Positions 8,455 to 18,010 are shown, counted from the stretch's first letter. The stretch is DNA of 64,000 nt from Aquiluna sp. KACHI24 (GCF_025997915.1 NZ_AP026677.1:62001-126000); one strand, 5' to 3'. Translations and numbers: made by a program. The notes: generated by a model not told the origin, from the letters alone.

Positions 8455-9139
8455 CGCTGTTGTCAGCCTCAAGGATGTGCGACGCGAATACCTGGTTGGC
8501 GATCAGGTAACGGTCGCTCTAGACGGCATCGATCTAGAGATTCAAACCGGGGAATACGTTGCAATCGTCGGACCTTCCGGTAGCGGTAAGTCGACCATGA
8601 TGAATTTGATTGGCTGTCTCGACAGGCCGAGCTCTGGAGTAGTTGAGATATCAGGCTCATCAACCCAAGAGCTCAACGATGATCAGCTGACCGCGCTTCG
8701 GTCCAAGTCAATCGGATTTGTGTTTCAACAGTTTCAACTCTTGCCCAACACCACCGCCATCGAGAACGTAATGGCACCACTTTTGTATCAGGGCATTCCC
8801 TCCGGCAAGGCGCGACAGCGGGCCGCGGAGATGCTTTCGCAGCTGGGGTTGGCTGAGCGCCTGAACTTTGATCGCAACCGACTATCTGGTGGGCAGCAGC
8901 AGCGAGTCGCCATCGCCAGAGCGCTGGTTACCGAGCCAGATATCGTGCTGGCAGATGAACCAACCGGTGCTCTTGACTCCAAAACCGGCGCGCAGGTAAT
9001 TGAATTGCTGCAGCAGCTGCATCGAGATGGAAGAACCATCATTTTGATCACCCATGATCTTGAGATTGCGGCGAGCGCACCTCGAAGAGTTTTCTTGCGC
9101 GATGGAAAAATCGAGCGAGACGAGAGGGGTGCAGCGTGA
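8447..9139 (+). CDS. MacB/LolD-type ABC transporter ATP-binding protein
   Basis: 230 residues from GTG 8447; an upstream in-frame start at 8420 would overlap the adaptor gene further, while AGGAG at about 8434-8438 is well placed for 8447. Walker A GPSGSGKST, Q-loop FVFQQF, signature LSGGQQQR, Walker B IVLADEPTGALD, H-loop ILITHD. This is the single-ATPase type that pairs with a FtsX-like permease to give mechanotransmission or export. Overlaps the permease gene by four bases (GTGA). Confidence 0.92.
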   Translation: MTNAVVSLKDVRREYLVGDQVTVALDGIDLEIQTGEYVAIVGPSGSGKSTMMNLIGCLDRPSSGVVEISGSSTQELNDDQLTALRSKSIGFVFQQFQLLPNTTAIENVMAPLLYQGIPSGKARQRAAEMLSQLGLAERLNFDRNRLSGGQQQRVAIARALVTEPDIVLADEPTGALDSKTGAQVIELLQQLHRDGRTIILITHDLEIAASAPRRVFLRDGKIERDERGAA

Positions 9140-10302
9140 ATCTGCTTGGCACCGCACGGCTAGCGCTCAATCGAATCTGGGCCACAAAGACTCGATCGCT
9201 ATTGACCATGTTGGGTGTTGTGATTGGCGTTGCCGCAATCGTTGCCCTCACCTCAATCGTTGATGGCGCATCACAGGGCATCAACAAATCTCTTGCCACC
9301 CTTGGCACTAATCAGCTCAACATCTCAGCCATGGCTCCAGATGCGTTGACCGAGCAAGATGCCGAGGCTCTGGCAAAGCTCGAGGGCGTTGCCGTGATGT
9401 TTATGCAGTCCCAGAACGAAGGCACGATTGCGACATCGGAGGCCCGGGTAAGTGCCAGATTGGTCGGGGTCTCCAAGGACTACTTCGAGGCAGTAAAGCC
9501 AGAGCTGGCACTCGGCTCATACCTTTCTTCTAATCCTGCTGCGCTGCAATCTAGAGATGTCGTCTTTGGAGCCGATGCCGCCAATGATCTAGGCCTCGAT
9601 GCAACCATGCTGGGCGAGACGGTGAAACTAAACGGTCAAGCATTCCGGTTGGTTGGAGTCTTGGATGACCAGGCTGGTTTTGGAACGTCGGGTCGGGTTT
9701 ACGTGAGCCTGGATGCAGCCAGAAAGATCTTTAGCCAATACCCCTACGTTTCCTCGATCGTGATTCAGGCAACGACCGCAGAGGGTGTTGACGCACTTCA
9801 GGTTGCGGCAGACAGACTGCTGCGTGAGCGATACGGGCTATCTGATTCAACCGATGCTCGATACACAATCACCAATCAGGCCTCCCTGCTATCCGCAGTT
9901 AGCAGCATCACTGACACGTTGGGTCTTTTGCTAACCGGCATTGCTGCGATCAGCTTGATCGTTGGTGGCATTGGAATCATGAACATCATGCTGGTCTCGG
10001 TTCGTGAGCGAACCAGGGAGATTGGGGTTCGCCGAGCGATTGGCGCTAAGCAAAAAGATATCCTCACCCAATTTCTGATCGAGGCCGTGGTGCTGTCTTT
10101 GGCCGGAGGTGTAGTCGGGCTGATACTTGGAGAAATTGCCGCATTCTTCCTCGCCATCTTGGGCGATTGGGAATTTTCGATTCGTATGGACACAATTTCT
10201 CTGGCCCTGGGCTTTTCCTTGGCAGTGGGAGTTCTTTTCGGAGTTTGGCCAGCCCGGACCGCATCTCGCCTAGAGCCAATTGATGCTCTGCGGTTTGAAT
10301 AG
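9136..10302 (+). CDS. MacB-like ABC transporter permease (FtsX family)
   Basis: 388 residues. First membrane segment near residues 20-42 (LLTMLGVVIGVAAIVALTSI), a large extracytoplasmic domain (about 45-260), then three C-terminal membrane segments with the FtsX signature GGIGIMNIMLVSVRERTREI and GVRRAIGAK. The topology 1+3 and the MacB_PCD-type middle domain identify it as partner of the upstream ATPase and adaptor. GTG start at 9136 within the ATPase stop. Substrate unknown; antibiotics or peptides are usual. Confidence 0.92.
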   Translation: MNLLGTARLALNRIWATKTRSLLTMLGVVIGVAAIVALTSIVDGASQGINKSLATLGTNQLNISAMAPDALTEQDAEALAKLEGVAVMFMQSQNEGTIATSEARVSARLVGVSKDYFEAVKPELALGSYLSSNPAALQSRDVVFGADAANDLGLDATMLGETVKLNGQAFRLVGVLDDQAGFGTSGRVYVSLDAARKIFSQYPYVSSIVIQATTAEGVDALQVAADRLLRERYGLSDSTDARYTITNQASLLSAVSSITDTLGLLLTGIAAISLIVGGIGIMNIMLVSVRERTREIGVRRAIGAKQKDILTQFLIEAVVLSLAGGVVGLILGEIAAFFLAILGDWEFSIRMDTISLALGFSLAVGVLFGVWPARTASRLEPIDALRFE

Positions 10303-10323
10303 CAGTAGTCCTAAGCTTTGAGT

Positions 10324-11706
10324 ATGGACAGACCAAAGAATTCGCTCAGCTTTTTAGGTGCCACGGAGACTGTGACCGGTAGCCGATACCTGATTGAATC
10401 CAACGGCAAGCGAATCTTGATTGACTGTGGTTTGTTTCAGGGCTACAAGAACCTTCGCCTAAAAAACTGGCAAGAGTTCCCGGTTCCACCAGACAGCATC
10501 GATTTGGTGCTGATCACGCACGCTCACCTTGATCACTCCGGCTATGTTCCAGCCCTGGTCAAGCATGGTTTCCGCGGCCAGGTTCTGATGTCCACCGGCA
10601 CCGCAGAGCTGTGCGAGATCATGTGGCGAGACAGCGCTCACCTCTTAGAAGAAGAGGCAGAAAGAGCCAATCGCAAGGGCTATTCAAAGCACAAGCCCGC
10701 AAAGCCGCTATACAACCTGGACGATGTCGAGCATGCTCTGGACCTTGTCAGAACCGTGCACTTTGACAAAGAGGTGGAGCTAACCCCAGGCATCAAGGCA
10801 ACGTACATCCATGCCGGCCACATCCTTGGCGCGGCCCAGCTCTCACTAAACGTGAATGGCAAAGTTATTCATTTTTCTGGAGACATGGGTAGAGCAGCCG
10901 ACCCACTTTTGAATCCACCGGCAGATCTCAGGCAGTGCGACATTCTGGTCACCGAGTCCACCTACGGTGACCGGGACCACCCGAATATCGATCCCGAACT
11001 AGAGCTCAAGCCAATTCTGAAAGAGGTTTTAGAACGCGGCGGTACGGTCGTGATTCCCGCCTTTGCCGTTGGTCGAACTCAAGCCTTGATGCTGCACACC
11101 TATCGCTTGATGCAGCGCGGTGAGATACCAACGGTTCCGATATTTGTAAACAGTCCGATGGCTGAAAATGTCACGTCGATGTATCGGAGGCACCAGGAGG
11201 AGCACCGAATCAACCTCGAAGAATTCGAGGCTATGTATTCAGTTGCCAAGATGGTTCACAGCGTCGAAGAATCAAAAGAGCTAAACGATCGCAAGGGAGC
11301 CAAGATCATCATCGCCGCCAGCGGCATGATGACCGGAGGCAGAGTGCTGCACCACGTCATCGCCTATGGAGCAGATCCCAAGAATGCCATTGTGATCTCT
11401 GGTTACCAGGCTGGCGGAACCCGAGGTCGACTGTTGGCCGAGGGGGCAACATCACTTCGCATTTTCGGTCGAGATGTTCCGATACGCGCCGAAGTCTTCC
11501 AGCTCGAGACCCTATCTGGGCATGCCGATTCTGGCGAGCTAATTGCTTGGATGAAAACCGCTCCGAAGCCGCCGGCCCAGACCTATGTCACTCACGGCGA
11601 GCCCGCTGCCAGTGATCGCATGAGATTTAGGATCGAGTCTGAGCTTGGTTGGAAAGCCAGAGCTCCTTTTGACCGTGAGGTCATCGACATCGACAATCCA
11701 AGTTAG
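10324..11706 (+). CDS. MBL-fold beta-CASP hydrolase (RNase J/CPSF-73-like)
   Basis: About 460 residues from ATG 10324 (a TTG six bases upstream is in frame). Metallo-beta-lactamase motif THAHLDHSG, later zinc ligands HAGHILGAAQ and FSGDMG, and the C-terminal block TYVTHGEPAASDRM with the RNA-metabolising MBL domain. Beta-CASP features are VIPAFAVGRTQ and ASGMMTGGR. Members act on RNA (endo- or exonuclease). Single gene between the MacAB operon and sua5, with 17 bases to the latter. Confidence 0.88.
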   Translation: MDRPKNSLSFLGATETVTGSRYLIESNGKRILIDCGLFQGYKNLRLKNWQEFPVPPDSIDLVLITHAHLDHSGYVPALVKHGFRGQVLMSTGTAELCEIMWRDSAHLLEEEAERANRKGYSKHKPAKPLYNLDDVEHALDLVRTVHFDKEVELTPGIKATYIHAGHILGAAQLSLNVNGKVIHFSGDMGRAADPLLNPPADLRQCDILVTESTYGDRDHPNIDPELELKPILKEVLERGGTVVIPAFAVGRTQALMLHTYRLMQRGEIPTVPIFVNSPMAENVTSMYRRHQEEHRINLEEFEAMYSVAKMVHSVEESKELNDRKGAKIIIAASGMMTGGRVLHHVIAYGADPKNAIVISGYQAGGTRGRLLAEGATSLRIFGRDVPIRAEVFQLETLSGHADSGELIAWMKTAPKPPAQTYVTHGEPAASDRMRFRIESELGWKARAPFDREVIDIDNPS

Positions 11707-11723
11707 AAGAAGCCGTTAGCCAA

Positions 11724-12653
11724 GTGGTGACTGAGATTTCAAGGGCTGCCAAGGCGCTCCAAGAGGGCCACCTTGTCGCTATGCCAACGGAAACCGTTTA
11801 TGGTCTCGCTGCAGATGCCACTAATCCTGACGCTGTTGCCAGGATATATGCGGTCAAGGGAAGACCTGCCGATCATCCGTTGATTGTGCATTTTTCAAAC
11901 TCCGATCTAATCACCAAGTGGGCCGCTGAAGTTCCTGAGTATGCAAAGCAATTGGCAAAGGCATTTTGGCCAGGACCAATGAGCCTGGTGTTGAAAAGAA
12001 CAGAACTTGCCGGGGACTTTATAACGGGCGGGCAGGACACCGTCGCGCTTAGAGTGCCCTCACACCCGGTGGCACTAAAGCTTTTGAGTGAGTTTGAACA
12101 ATTAGGCGGTTTAGGCGCTGCGGCTCCAAGTGCCAATCGCTTTGGCAAGGTTTCTCCAACCAACGCGACTGCAGTCCGAGCGGAGCTTGGCGAATACCTA
12201 TCCTCAGAGGATGTGATCTTGGAGGGCGGGGATTCTGAGGTTGGCATCGAGTCGACAATCATCGACTGCACTACCGAGACTCCAAAACTTCTAAGGCTCG
12301 GCGCGATTACTGCCGACATGATCACGCAGGTGACCAATCGCGAGGTCGCGAGAGGTGGCTCTAATATTCGGGTGAGCGGATCCCTCGCATCACACTATGC
12401 GCCAAATGCCAGGGTGGTGTTAGACCAGGTTGTTTCGCCGGGTGAGGGTTTGATTGCACTTGCGAGCGAACCGACGCCGGACTCAGTGATACGACTGATT
12501 GCACCAGTTGATGTTGAGGGCTATGCCCAGCAGCTCTACTTCGCTCTAAGACAAGCCGATGCGCTTGGTCTTAGTCGAGTGGTGGCGATTACCCCCAAGG
12601 GTGAAGGACTAGCGGAAGCGATTCGAGACAGGCTGCAACGAGCCAGTTTCTAG
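11724..12653 (+). CDS. L-threonylcarbamoyladenylate synthase (Sua5/YwlC type)
   Basis: 309 residues. Makes threonylcarbamoyl-AMP from Thr, bicarbonate and ATP for the t6A37 modification of ANN-decoding tRNAs. YrdC signature: MPTETVYGLAADA, KGRPADHPLIVH, FWPGPMSLVLKR, LRVPSHP, AAPSANRFGKVSPT and the C-terminal Sua5 extension after SGSLASHYAPNARVVL. Two adjacent GTG codons (11724, 11727) are possible starts. The stop overlaps the convergent MFS gene by four bases. Confidence 0.93.
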   Translation: MVTEISRAAKALQEGHLVAMPTETVYGLAADATNPDAVARIYAVKGRPADHPLIVHFSNSDLITKWAAEVPEYAKQLAKAFWPGPMSLVLKRTELAGDFITGGQDTVALRVPSHPVALKLLSEFEQLGGLGAAAPSANRFGKVSPTNATAVRAELGEYLSSEDVILEGGDSEVGIESTIIDCTTETPKLLRLGAITADMITQVTNREVARGGSNIRVSGSLASHYAPNARVVLDQVVSPGEGLIALASEPTPDSVIRLIAPVDVEGYAQQLYFALRQADALGLSRVVAITPKGEGLAEAIRDRLQRASF

Positions 12654-13885
12654 GCGTTTTCACTTTCGGTGATTTTGCCCTGCAGTCCGACGATGAAGCG
12701 GAAGCCAATTAGCGAGAGCGCAAAACAAATTGCACCACCAACAAAGAATGGCAATCGCAGGTCAATGCTCGCAATTGCACCACCTAGCAGCGAGCCAATC
12801 GGCATCAAACCCCAAACCAAAGTTCTTCTTGTGCCGTGAATGCGACCAAAAAGCTCGGTTGGAATTACCTGGTGATAGGTGGCCATTAGAAGCACATTCC
12901 ACATGGTGATGATCGCGGTCCCCAGTGTTACCAGAGCTGCGAGCACCCAGTAATTTGGCGAGAGCCCTTGGAAGATGACAAGCAGCGATGAAATTGACAT
13001 CGAAATTGCCATCACCTTAGTCCTACCAAACCTTCTGGAAATTCGGTGCGAGATCACTGAACCCAAAAGTGCACCGAATGCTGGCATCGCAAACAGGACT
13101 CCGAAAAGTGCAACGGGCACATCCAGAGTCTCGGTCAGGAACAAGACCATTGTTGAAGATGAGGCGGAGAAGAAGAATCCGATTGACGAAGTAAGTAGAA
13201 CTAGCTTCAGCAGAGTCTTGTCCTCATAGAGGTAGCGAATGCCAAAGCGAACATCGGACCAAAAACTCTTTTTGTCTTCGGTTTTGGGAGCCGGCTCAGA
13301 GTTTGCGTACTGCAGCGGAATGGTGAGCACCAGCAGCACCGCAACCAGAACTCCAAGAGCCCCAAAGAAAAATGGCAGCGTAATTGAGATGGCAAACAGC
13401 AGTCCACTCAGTGGCGCACCGACAAATTCTCCGAGCGTGACCGAGGTGACCTGCAATCTCGAGTTGCCTTGTTCTAGTTGATCCTTCTCAAGAACCTGCG
13501 GAATCATCGATTGCAAGGTGGTGTCGTAGATGACCTCACCAACACCAAACATGAACGTTGTCAGGAGCAATAGCGGCAGCGAGATGAAGTCAAAGCCAAC
13601 GGCAAAGGCGAGTAGCAGAGCTGCTGACAATCGCACGCTGTTTGCTACCGCCAGCATCTGACGGCGATTGATTCGGTCAACTAGACCGCCAACCGGGATA
13701 GCGAACAGCAACCACGGCAGCATCACAATTGCAGCGATGCTGGAAATCCAAAACGGATCTTTGGTCAAGGTGGTAGCCAGCAGTGGCACAGAGGTTTTTA
13801 GGAGACCATCTGAAACGTTGCTTGCGGCACTTGAAGACCAAAGCTTTTGAAAGGATGAGCTGAATTTTGTATTGCTATTACTCAA
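12650..13885 (-). CDS. MFS transporter (drug/siderophore exporter type)
   Basis: 411 residues with about 12 membrane segments. The N-terminal block KLWSSSAASNVSDGLLKTS and motif A GGLVDRINRRQML resemble the EntS/tetracycline-macrolide efflux branch of the major facilitator superfamily. Central loop (EPAPKTEDKKSFWSD) is short and charged. TTG start at 13885 directly abuts the stop of the YciI gene, so the pair is cotranscribed. Exported compound unknown. Confidence 0.85.
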   Translation of the reverse strand: MSNSNTKFSSSFQKLWSSSAASNVSDGLLKTSVPLLATTLTKDPFWISSIAAIVMLPWLLFAIPVGGLVDRINRRQMLAVANSVRLSAALLLAFAVGFDFISLPLLLLTTFMFGVGEVIYDTTLQSMIPQVLEKDQLEQGNSRLQVTSVTLGEFVGAPLSGLLFAISITLPFFFGALGVLVAVLLVLTIPLQYANSEPAPKTEDKKSFWSDVRFGIRYLYEDKTLLKLVLLTSSIGFFFSASSSTMVLFLTETLDVPVALFGVLFAMPAFGALLGSVISHRISRRFGRTKVMAISMSISSLLVIFQGLSPNYWVLAALVTLGTAIITMWNVLLMATYHQVIPTELFGRIHGTRRTLVWGLMPIGSLLGGAIASIDLRLPFFVGGAICFALSLIGFRFIVGLQGKITESENA

Positions 13886-14215
13886 TTACTGTCCTAAAAA
13901 TGCGCGAAGTTCAACGCGTCGATTGCAGGCTTTAGATCCTGCCATGGCTAGTTCTTTGGCTTGATCTAGTGAGTCGGCGTTGATTAGCCAAAAGCCCGAG
14001 TAGAACTGGTTTGAATCAAAAAGTGACCCAGACTCGATCTGTTCTTCACCCTTTGTGTTGTCAATCAAGAAGGCATTTGTGGGAGCTGCGATTCCAGCAG
14101 CATAGATCCAGTTGCCGTTTTGCTGAAGCCCATCGTTGAAGGCGTCAATTGCCGCCATCTCGTGTGATGAGCCGGAGTTTATTTGGTCGTCAATGACAAA
14201 TATCACAAAGCGCAT
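13886..14215 (-). CDS. YciI/YCII-related domain protein
   Basis: 109 residues: MRFVIFVIDD start, AIDAFNDGLQQNGNW, GFWLINADSLDQAKELA and a closing RVELRAFL strand, the ferredoxin-like YCII pattern also found in the PhzB/DGPF family (sigma-factor-associated). Cytosolic; enzymatic role unknown for most members. ATG at 14215; the following MFS transporter begins with the next base after its stop, so they form a two-gene operon. Confidence 0.8.
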   Translation of the reverse strand: MRFVIFVIDDQINSGSSHEMAAIDAFNDGLQQNGNWIYAAGIAAPTNAFLIDNTKGEEQIESGSLFDSNQFYSGFWLINADSLDQAKELAMAGSKACNRRVELRAFLGQ

Positions 14216-14276
14216 CCCCTAAGCCTAGAGATAGCTCGCTGGGCAAGATACTTAACTCATCGATTTTGGGAGAAAC

Positions 14277-14681
14277 ATGACTCGTTGGCACGAACATCCA
14301 GCAACCAAGCTCTTTGGCAAGGGACAGCTTTCAATCGGACAGCGAGCTGCTGATGGTCTGCGCAACGGGATGGGATCTTGGACCTTCGTATTCACATCCC
14401 TGATATTTCTTGGTGTCTGGATGTATTTCAACGGGGACTCCGGGTTTGATCCGTTCCCGTTTATCTTGTTGAACTTGGTGCTGTCCTGTGTGGCAGCGCT
14501 CCAGGGGGCAATCCTGCTGATTGCAGCTAAGCGCGAAGACCAGATCAACTCTGAGTTGGCGGTTCACACCTTTCAGGTGGATCAGGAGAATTTGGAGTTA
14601 ACCAAGCAGGTGCACGAGCTATCGCTTCGAATCGAGAAGCTCACACAAGAGGTTCACCAGATGATCAGGGACAAGAACTAG
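14277..14681 (+). CDS. DUF1003 membrane protein
   Basis: 134 residues. N-terminal cytosolic stretch (HEHPATKLFGKGQLSIG), two membrane segments (TFVFTSLIFLGVWMYF and PFILLNLVLSCVAALQGAILLIA), the DUF1003 mark AAKREDQINSELA right after, and a C-terminal coiled coil (ENLELTKQVHELSLRIEKL). ATG at 14277 preceded by GGGAGAAAC. Function unknown for the family. Convergent with sucrose phosphorylase, overlapping by four bases. Confidence 0.88.
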   Translation: MTRWHEHPATKLFGKGQLSIGQRAADGLRNGMGSWTFVFTSLIFLGVWMYFNGDSGFDPFPFILLNLVLSCVAALQGAILLIAAKREDQINSELAVHTFQVDQENLELTKQVHELSLRIEKLTQEVHQMIRDKN

Positions 14682-16138
14682 AAGCTGGCCAGCCCTTCAA
14701 CTCCCTCGTAAACGGTGCTCTCGCCGTTGATGACCGAAGTAATTCGGAACTTTGGATTCTTGAACGCAAAGCTCAAGGTCAGCTTGTCTTCACCTTTAGT
14801 CCAAGACAGCTCCATGCTGTCCTCCCCGGTGACACTCCAGCCAAACTGACCCTCAAATGCCGGATGCTTACGAACTCTTGCGAGTGCAATGATGGCCTTG
14901 GTGACCGGTTGCTCTAGAGCCTGTGCAATTTCATCAGGGGTGTAGTTGTGACGATTCACATCACGACCTTGACCAGTCTTGCGGAATAGCTCCTGGTCAT
15001 CCATTCCGTTGAACAGCCCCACGTAGTAAACCTGTGGCTCACCCGGTAAGAAGAACTGCACCGCACGCATAATCACGTAGGCGGTGTCATTGGCGACGAT
15101 GTTTGGCAGGGTGGCATTGATCTGGTGTGGCAGTGAGAACCACTGCGGAATCACGCTGGCAATTGCCGAGTGACCACCGGTATTCCGCTCGGCCACCTTG
15201 AAGATTTCAGCCATCTCGTCCTGAGTAATCAGGCCGGGACGGCCACCGATTGGACCACCATCGATGACTCCATAACCATCGTGGGTATCCAGGACGTTGA
15301 GGCAGTTGTTTGGGCGAAGCTTGAACCAGTTGTCCAGCCGATCAACAGTGCCAGTGAAGAACGAGTGCAGAAGTAGCGGTGCGGTCTGGAAGTCATAGAT
15401 CAAATCAACCAGCGGTGCAATGTCTAGCTGCTGGGTGTAGTGAGCGTGGACCTCAACCAAGACCCTCATGTCATAGGAGTGAATCAGGTCGGTGATTTCT
15501 TTCACAAACTCCAAAGTCTCCTTGGTCATAAAGGAGTCGGTGCCCGGGGTCTTGACCGCATAGCCCACGGCATCGAGGCGAACTACCTTTACGCCGCCGG
15601 ACTTCAGCGCTTCAAGAATGCGCTTGAGGTAAGCCATTCCCTGCTCGTGCTTGATATCGACATCTACCTGGCTAGGCATGAAGGTAGTCCATACCAAGCG
15701 ACGCTTGCCGGCAACCTCGTAAGCGGTGAAGGGGAATCCAGGGCGAGGTCTGTAGAAGGATGTGATCATCTCCTCGGTGCCACCGTTTGGAAAGACGGTG
15801 TCGAAGGTTAGAAAAAGACCGTTGTATTCAGAGGCGTCTCCCTTTTCCTGCCAGTCCAAAAACTCAGGGGAGAGGTTAGATGCATGGTTCACAATCAAAT
15901 CGGCGGTGAGCTCATGGGTCTGTGAAATGCGGTTGAAGTCAGACCAGGTGCCAAGACGTGGGTCAACGATGGTGTGGTCGATTGGGTCGAAGCCGGCGTC
16001 GTCGCCATCGTATGGGTGGAAGAACGGCAGCACGTGGATGCCATCGAAGTCCTTCAAAGGACCCTGCAGTAGTTTCTCGATTTCAGAGAGATTGCCACCA
16101 ACTCGTTCCGCATAAACCAGAATGCTTGTGCCTGCCAA
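14678..16138 (-). CDS. gtfA: Sucrose phosphorylase (GH13_18)
   Basis: 486 residues, normal for the family, which cleaves sucrose with phosphate to glucose 1-phosphate and fructose by a double-displacement. Visible: HVLPFFHPYDGDDAGFDP near the N-terminus, LIVNHAS, the nucleophile in VRLDAVGYAVK, the acid/base Glu in LVEVHAHY, and LDTHDGYGVID (transition-state Asp). TTG start at 16138 with GGAGG four bases before it. A LacI-type operator lies 43-56 bases upstream (16181-16194). No sucrose transporter adjoins; the sugar ABC importer at 24.3-27.4 kb is a candidate supplier (inference). A glucosylglycerate-type phosphorylase is the alternative. Confidence 0.88.
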   Translation of the reverse strand: MAGTSILVYAERVGGNLSEIEKLLQGPLKDFDGIHVLPFFHPYDGDDAGFDPIDHTIVDPRLGTWSDFNRISQTHELTADLIVNHASNLSPEFLDWQEKGDASEYNGLFLTFDTVFPNGGTEEMITSFYRPRPGFPFTAYEVAGKRRLVWTTFMPSQVDVDIKHEQGMAYLKRILEALKSGGVKVVRLDAVGYAVKTPGTDSFMTKETLEFVKEITDLIHSYDMRVLVEVHAHYTQQLDIAPLVDLIYDFQTAPLLLHSFFTGTVDRLDNWFKLRPNNCLNVLDTHDGYGVIDGGPIGGRPGLITQDEMAEIFKVAERNTGGHSAIASVIPQWFSLPHQINATLPNIVANDTAYVIMRAVQFFLPGEPQVYYVGLFNGMDDQELFRKTGQGRDVNRHNYTPDEIAQALEQPVTKAIIALARVRKHPAFEGQFGWSVTGEDSMELSWTKGEDKLTLSFAFKNPKFRITSVINGESTVYEGVEGLASF

Positions 16139-16180
16139 GAGTCCTCCAAGTGCTAAGTCACAGCTAAGAATAGTGCTAAC

Positions 16181-16194
16181 TGTTAACGCTTACA
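16181..16194 (-). promoter_or_regulatory. LacI/cre-type operator upstream of sucrose phosphorylase
   Basis: TGTTAACGCTTACA fits every defined position of the LacI/CcpA-family consensus TGWNANCGNTNWCA and is a near palindrome. It overlaps the last codons of the sensor kinase gene and lies just upstream of the minus-strand gtfA start. A LacI/GalR regulator encoded elsewhere probably represses gtfA without sucrose; inference. Confidence 0.5.
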
Positions 16195-17287
16195 GAGTCC
16201 GCTTCAGTGACACTTTCAACTCGGTTCGATCGGCCACAGAACCAAGAGACCAGTCGCCTCCAAATTGGCTGACCCACTCATCGATGATTGCAAATCCAGC
16301 ACCGGGAACCAATCCGCTTTCAAGCGGCCTGCCATCGTTTCTAACCGTGATTTGAATTTCACTATCTAGCTCTCGAATTTCAACCTGAACCTCGCTAGCA
16401 CTGCCATGTTTGGCAGCATTCAGAAGAGCCTGTTCCACGATTCGGTAGGCAGCCAACTTTTCTGAGAGCTTTAGGCTGCCGTGCTCTGAGAGCTGAAGTG
16501 AAATATTGATGGCTTTGCGGTAGCGGGAGAACAGGTCGTCGAGGGCAGGTCGAAGGGAGGGGCCATCGAGTTCAGGAACCAGTTGTCTTGACACGTTTCT
16601 AACATCGAATTGTCTAATGCGCTCGATCTCATCGATGTAGGCCTGGGCAATTGAGCGTTCTTGATCACCCAGTTTTTCGACAGACTTTTGCATCTGCATG
16701 CCAAGTAGCACGAGGTCCGATTGCAATCGGTCGTGAAGGAAATCTGCAATCTGCCTGCGGACATCCTCTTGAGCGGATATCAACTTTCCGCGCTGAATCT
16801 CCAGCGATGCCTTGGCAGCTTGGGCTGCGCTCACCTGCTCTGCCAGCCGAAGGCTGGAGACACCGAGGGTGATGTGCACTGTGAAATACAAAAGCACCGA
16901 GATGGCAAAAATGCGCGCCAAAGAAGCGGGATCTCGCCAATAGTCCGGGGTGTACTCATTGATGGAGATCTTGCGAGCCAGCGCCATGGCAAGACCGAAT
17001 GCCACTGCCCCCATCAGGTAAATCCGACTCAAGAATTTTGGGAAGCGCTCCCCAAGCTTCTTCAACCCAAAGAGGGTTGAGAGTGCGAGCGCAAAAGCAA
17101 TCACAATTGATGGCACTGTGGCAATAATCTGAATCGGTTGTGCAAATTGCCCAGCTGCCCTAGCTATTGCAATCACGGTGGCAAAGTTCACCAGGATTTG
17201 AAACAGGGTCAGAAACACCGCCATCGGCAGCGGCCGAAGTGGCCAGGCTCGAAAGACTAGGTCGATGTTTCTAAAGAACCCAAACAC
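16190..17287 (-). CDS. Sensor histidine kinase (NarL/DesK-type)
   Basis: 365 residues. About four membrane segments (20-43, 52-74, 88-105, 124-145) without a large extracytoplasmic domain, a short coiled coil, then the HisKA_3-type box RQIADFLHDRLQSDL with His185 as phosphorylation site, and an HATPase domain (VEQALLNAAKHGSASEVQV, G-box LVPGAGFAIIDEW). It autophosphorylates and passes phosphate to the response regulator encoded just upstream; the genes share one base. The signal is probably sensed in the membrane. GTG start at 17287. Confidence 0.9.
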   Translation of the reverse strand: MFGFFRNIDLVFRAWPLRPLPMAVFLTLFQILVNFATVIAIARAAGQFAQPIQIIATVPSIVIAFALALSTLFGLKKLGERFPKFLSRIYLMGAVAFGLAMALARKISINEYTPDYWRDPASLARIFAISVLLYFTVHITLGVSSLRLAEQVSAAQAAKASLEIQRGKLISAQEDVRRQIADFLHDRLQSDLVLLGMQMQKSVEKLGDQERSIAQAYIDEIERIRQFDVRNVSRQLVPELDGPSLRPALDDLFSRYRKAINISLQLSEHGSLKLSEKLAAYRIVEQALLNAAKHGSASEVQVEIRELDSEIQITVRNDGRPLESGLVPGAGFAIIDEWVSQFGGDWSLGSVADRTELKVSLKRTL

Positions 17288-17949
17288 TAGTCAAGGCCCC
17301 TGGTTTCACGCAGGAATCGAAGCACCGCTGCGGTTCTAAGATCGGTCCCTGGCCGTGGGTTTGGAATCAAGATTTTGTAGCACTTCGAGAGCTCTTGCCT
17401 CACGGTGACCGGAGCTAGAGACAGCTGCTTTGCAATCTCGGTAGCATCCAACCCGGTTGCTGCCAGTGAAATAACCTGACGCTGTCTTGGTGAAAGTGCG
17501 GCAGCTAGGTTGTCGCTTTCAGCGGGCTCAAAGTGCGAATTTGGATCAGAGACATTCAGGCCCAGCGCAGTAGCCTGCAAAACCTGGACAAGGTATTCAA
17601 TTGAGAGGGTTGCAGACTTCTGAATTGCTGACCAGCCGTATCCGAACTGCGCGGGGAGTGAGCTTAGGTAGCCGGCCGATATGTGCTGCGAGAGCAAGAC
17701 AATACCCAGGTGTTCATTCTTTTCTCTAAGTCCAAGCGCTAACTCAATTCCCGAGATCGACTCCGGTCCGAGGGAGATGTCAATCAACGCCGCATCAAAG
17801 GATTGTTTACTAGCAAGGTCAAAAGCGGCATCCGATGAGCTGGCACTAGAAATCGAGAGAATCGCTGGGTTTAGGGCTAGGGAGTTACCGAGCAAGCCGA
17901 GCAGGGCTTCGTCATTCTCAACATAGAGAAGCTTTAGTCCTCTGGCCAT
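17287..17949 (-). CDS. Two-component response regulator, LuxR/NarL family
   Basis: 220 residues. Receiver domain with phospho-acceptor Asp57 (AALIDISLG), acidic pair VENDE, Ser/Lys switch positions (LLSQH, IQKSA). C-terminal LuxR helix-turn-helix LSPRQRQVISLAATGLDATEIAKQL... The DNA-binding end is extended by a basic tail. ATG 17949 with AGGAGG seven bases before. It heads a two-gene operon with the kinase. Targets unknown; the sucrose phosphorylase next in line is possible but has its own operator. Confidence 0.9.
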   Translation of the reverse strand: MARGLKLLYVENDEALLGLLGNSLALNPAILSISSASSSDAAFDLASKQSFDAALIDISLGPESISGIELALGLREKNEHLGIVLLSQHISAGYLSSLPAQFGYGWSAIQKSATLSIEYLVQVLQATALGLNVSDPNSHFEPAESDNLAAALSPRQRQVISLAATGLDATEIAKQLSLAPVTVRQELSKCYKILIPNPRPGTDLRTAAVLRFLRETRGLD

Positions 17950-18010
17950 GGCCGCCTCCTAGTCAGAAACTAGCAGCTGATGTGAAGCAGATAAAAGCTG
18001 CGAACAGTTG

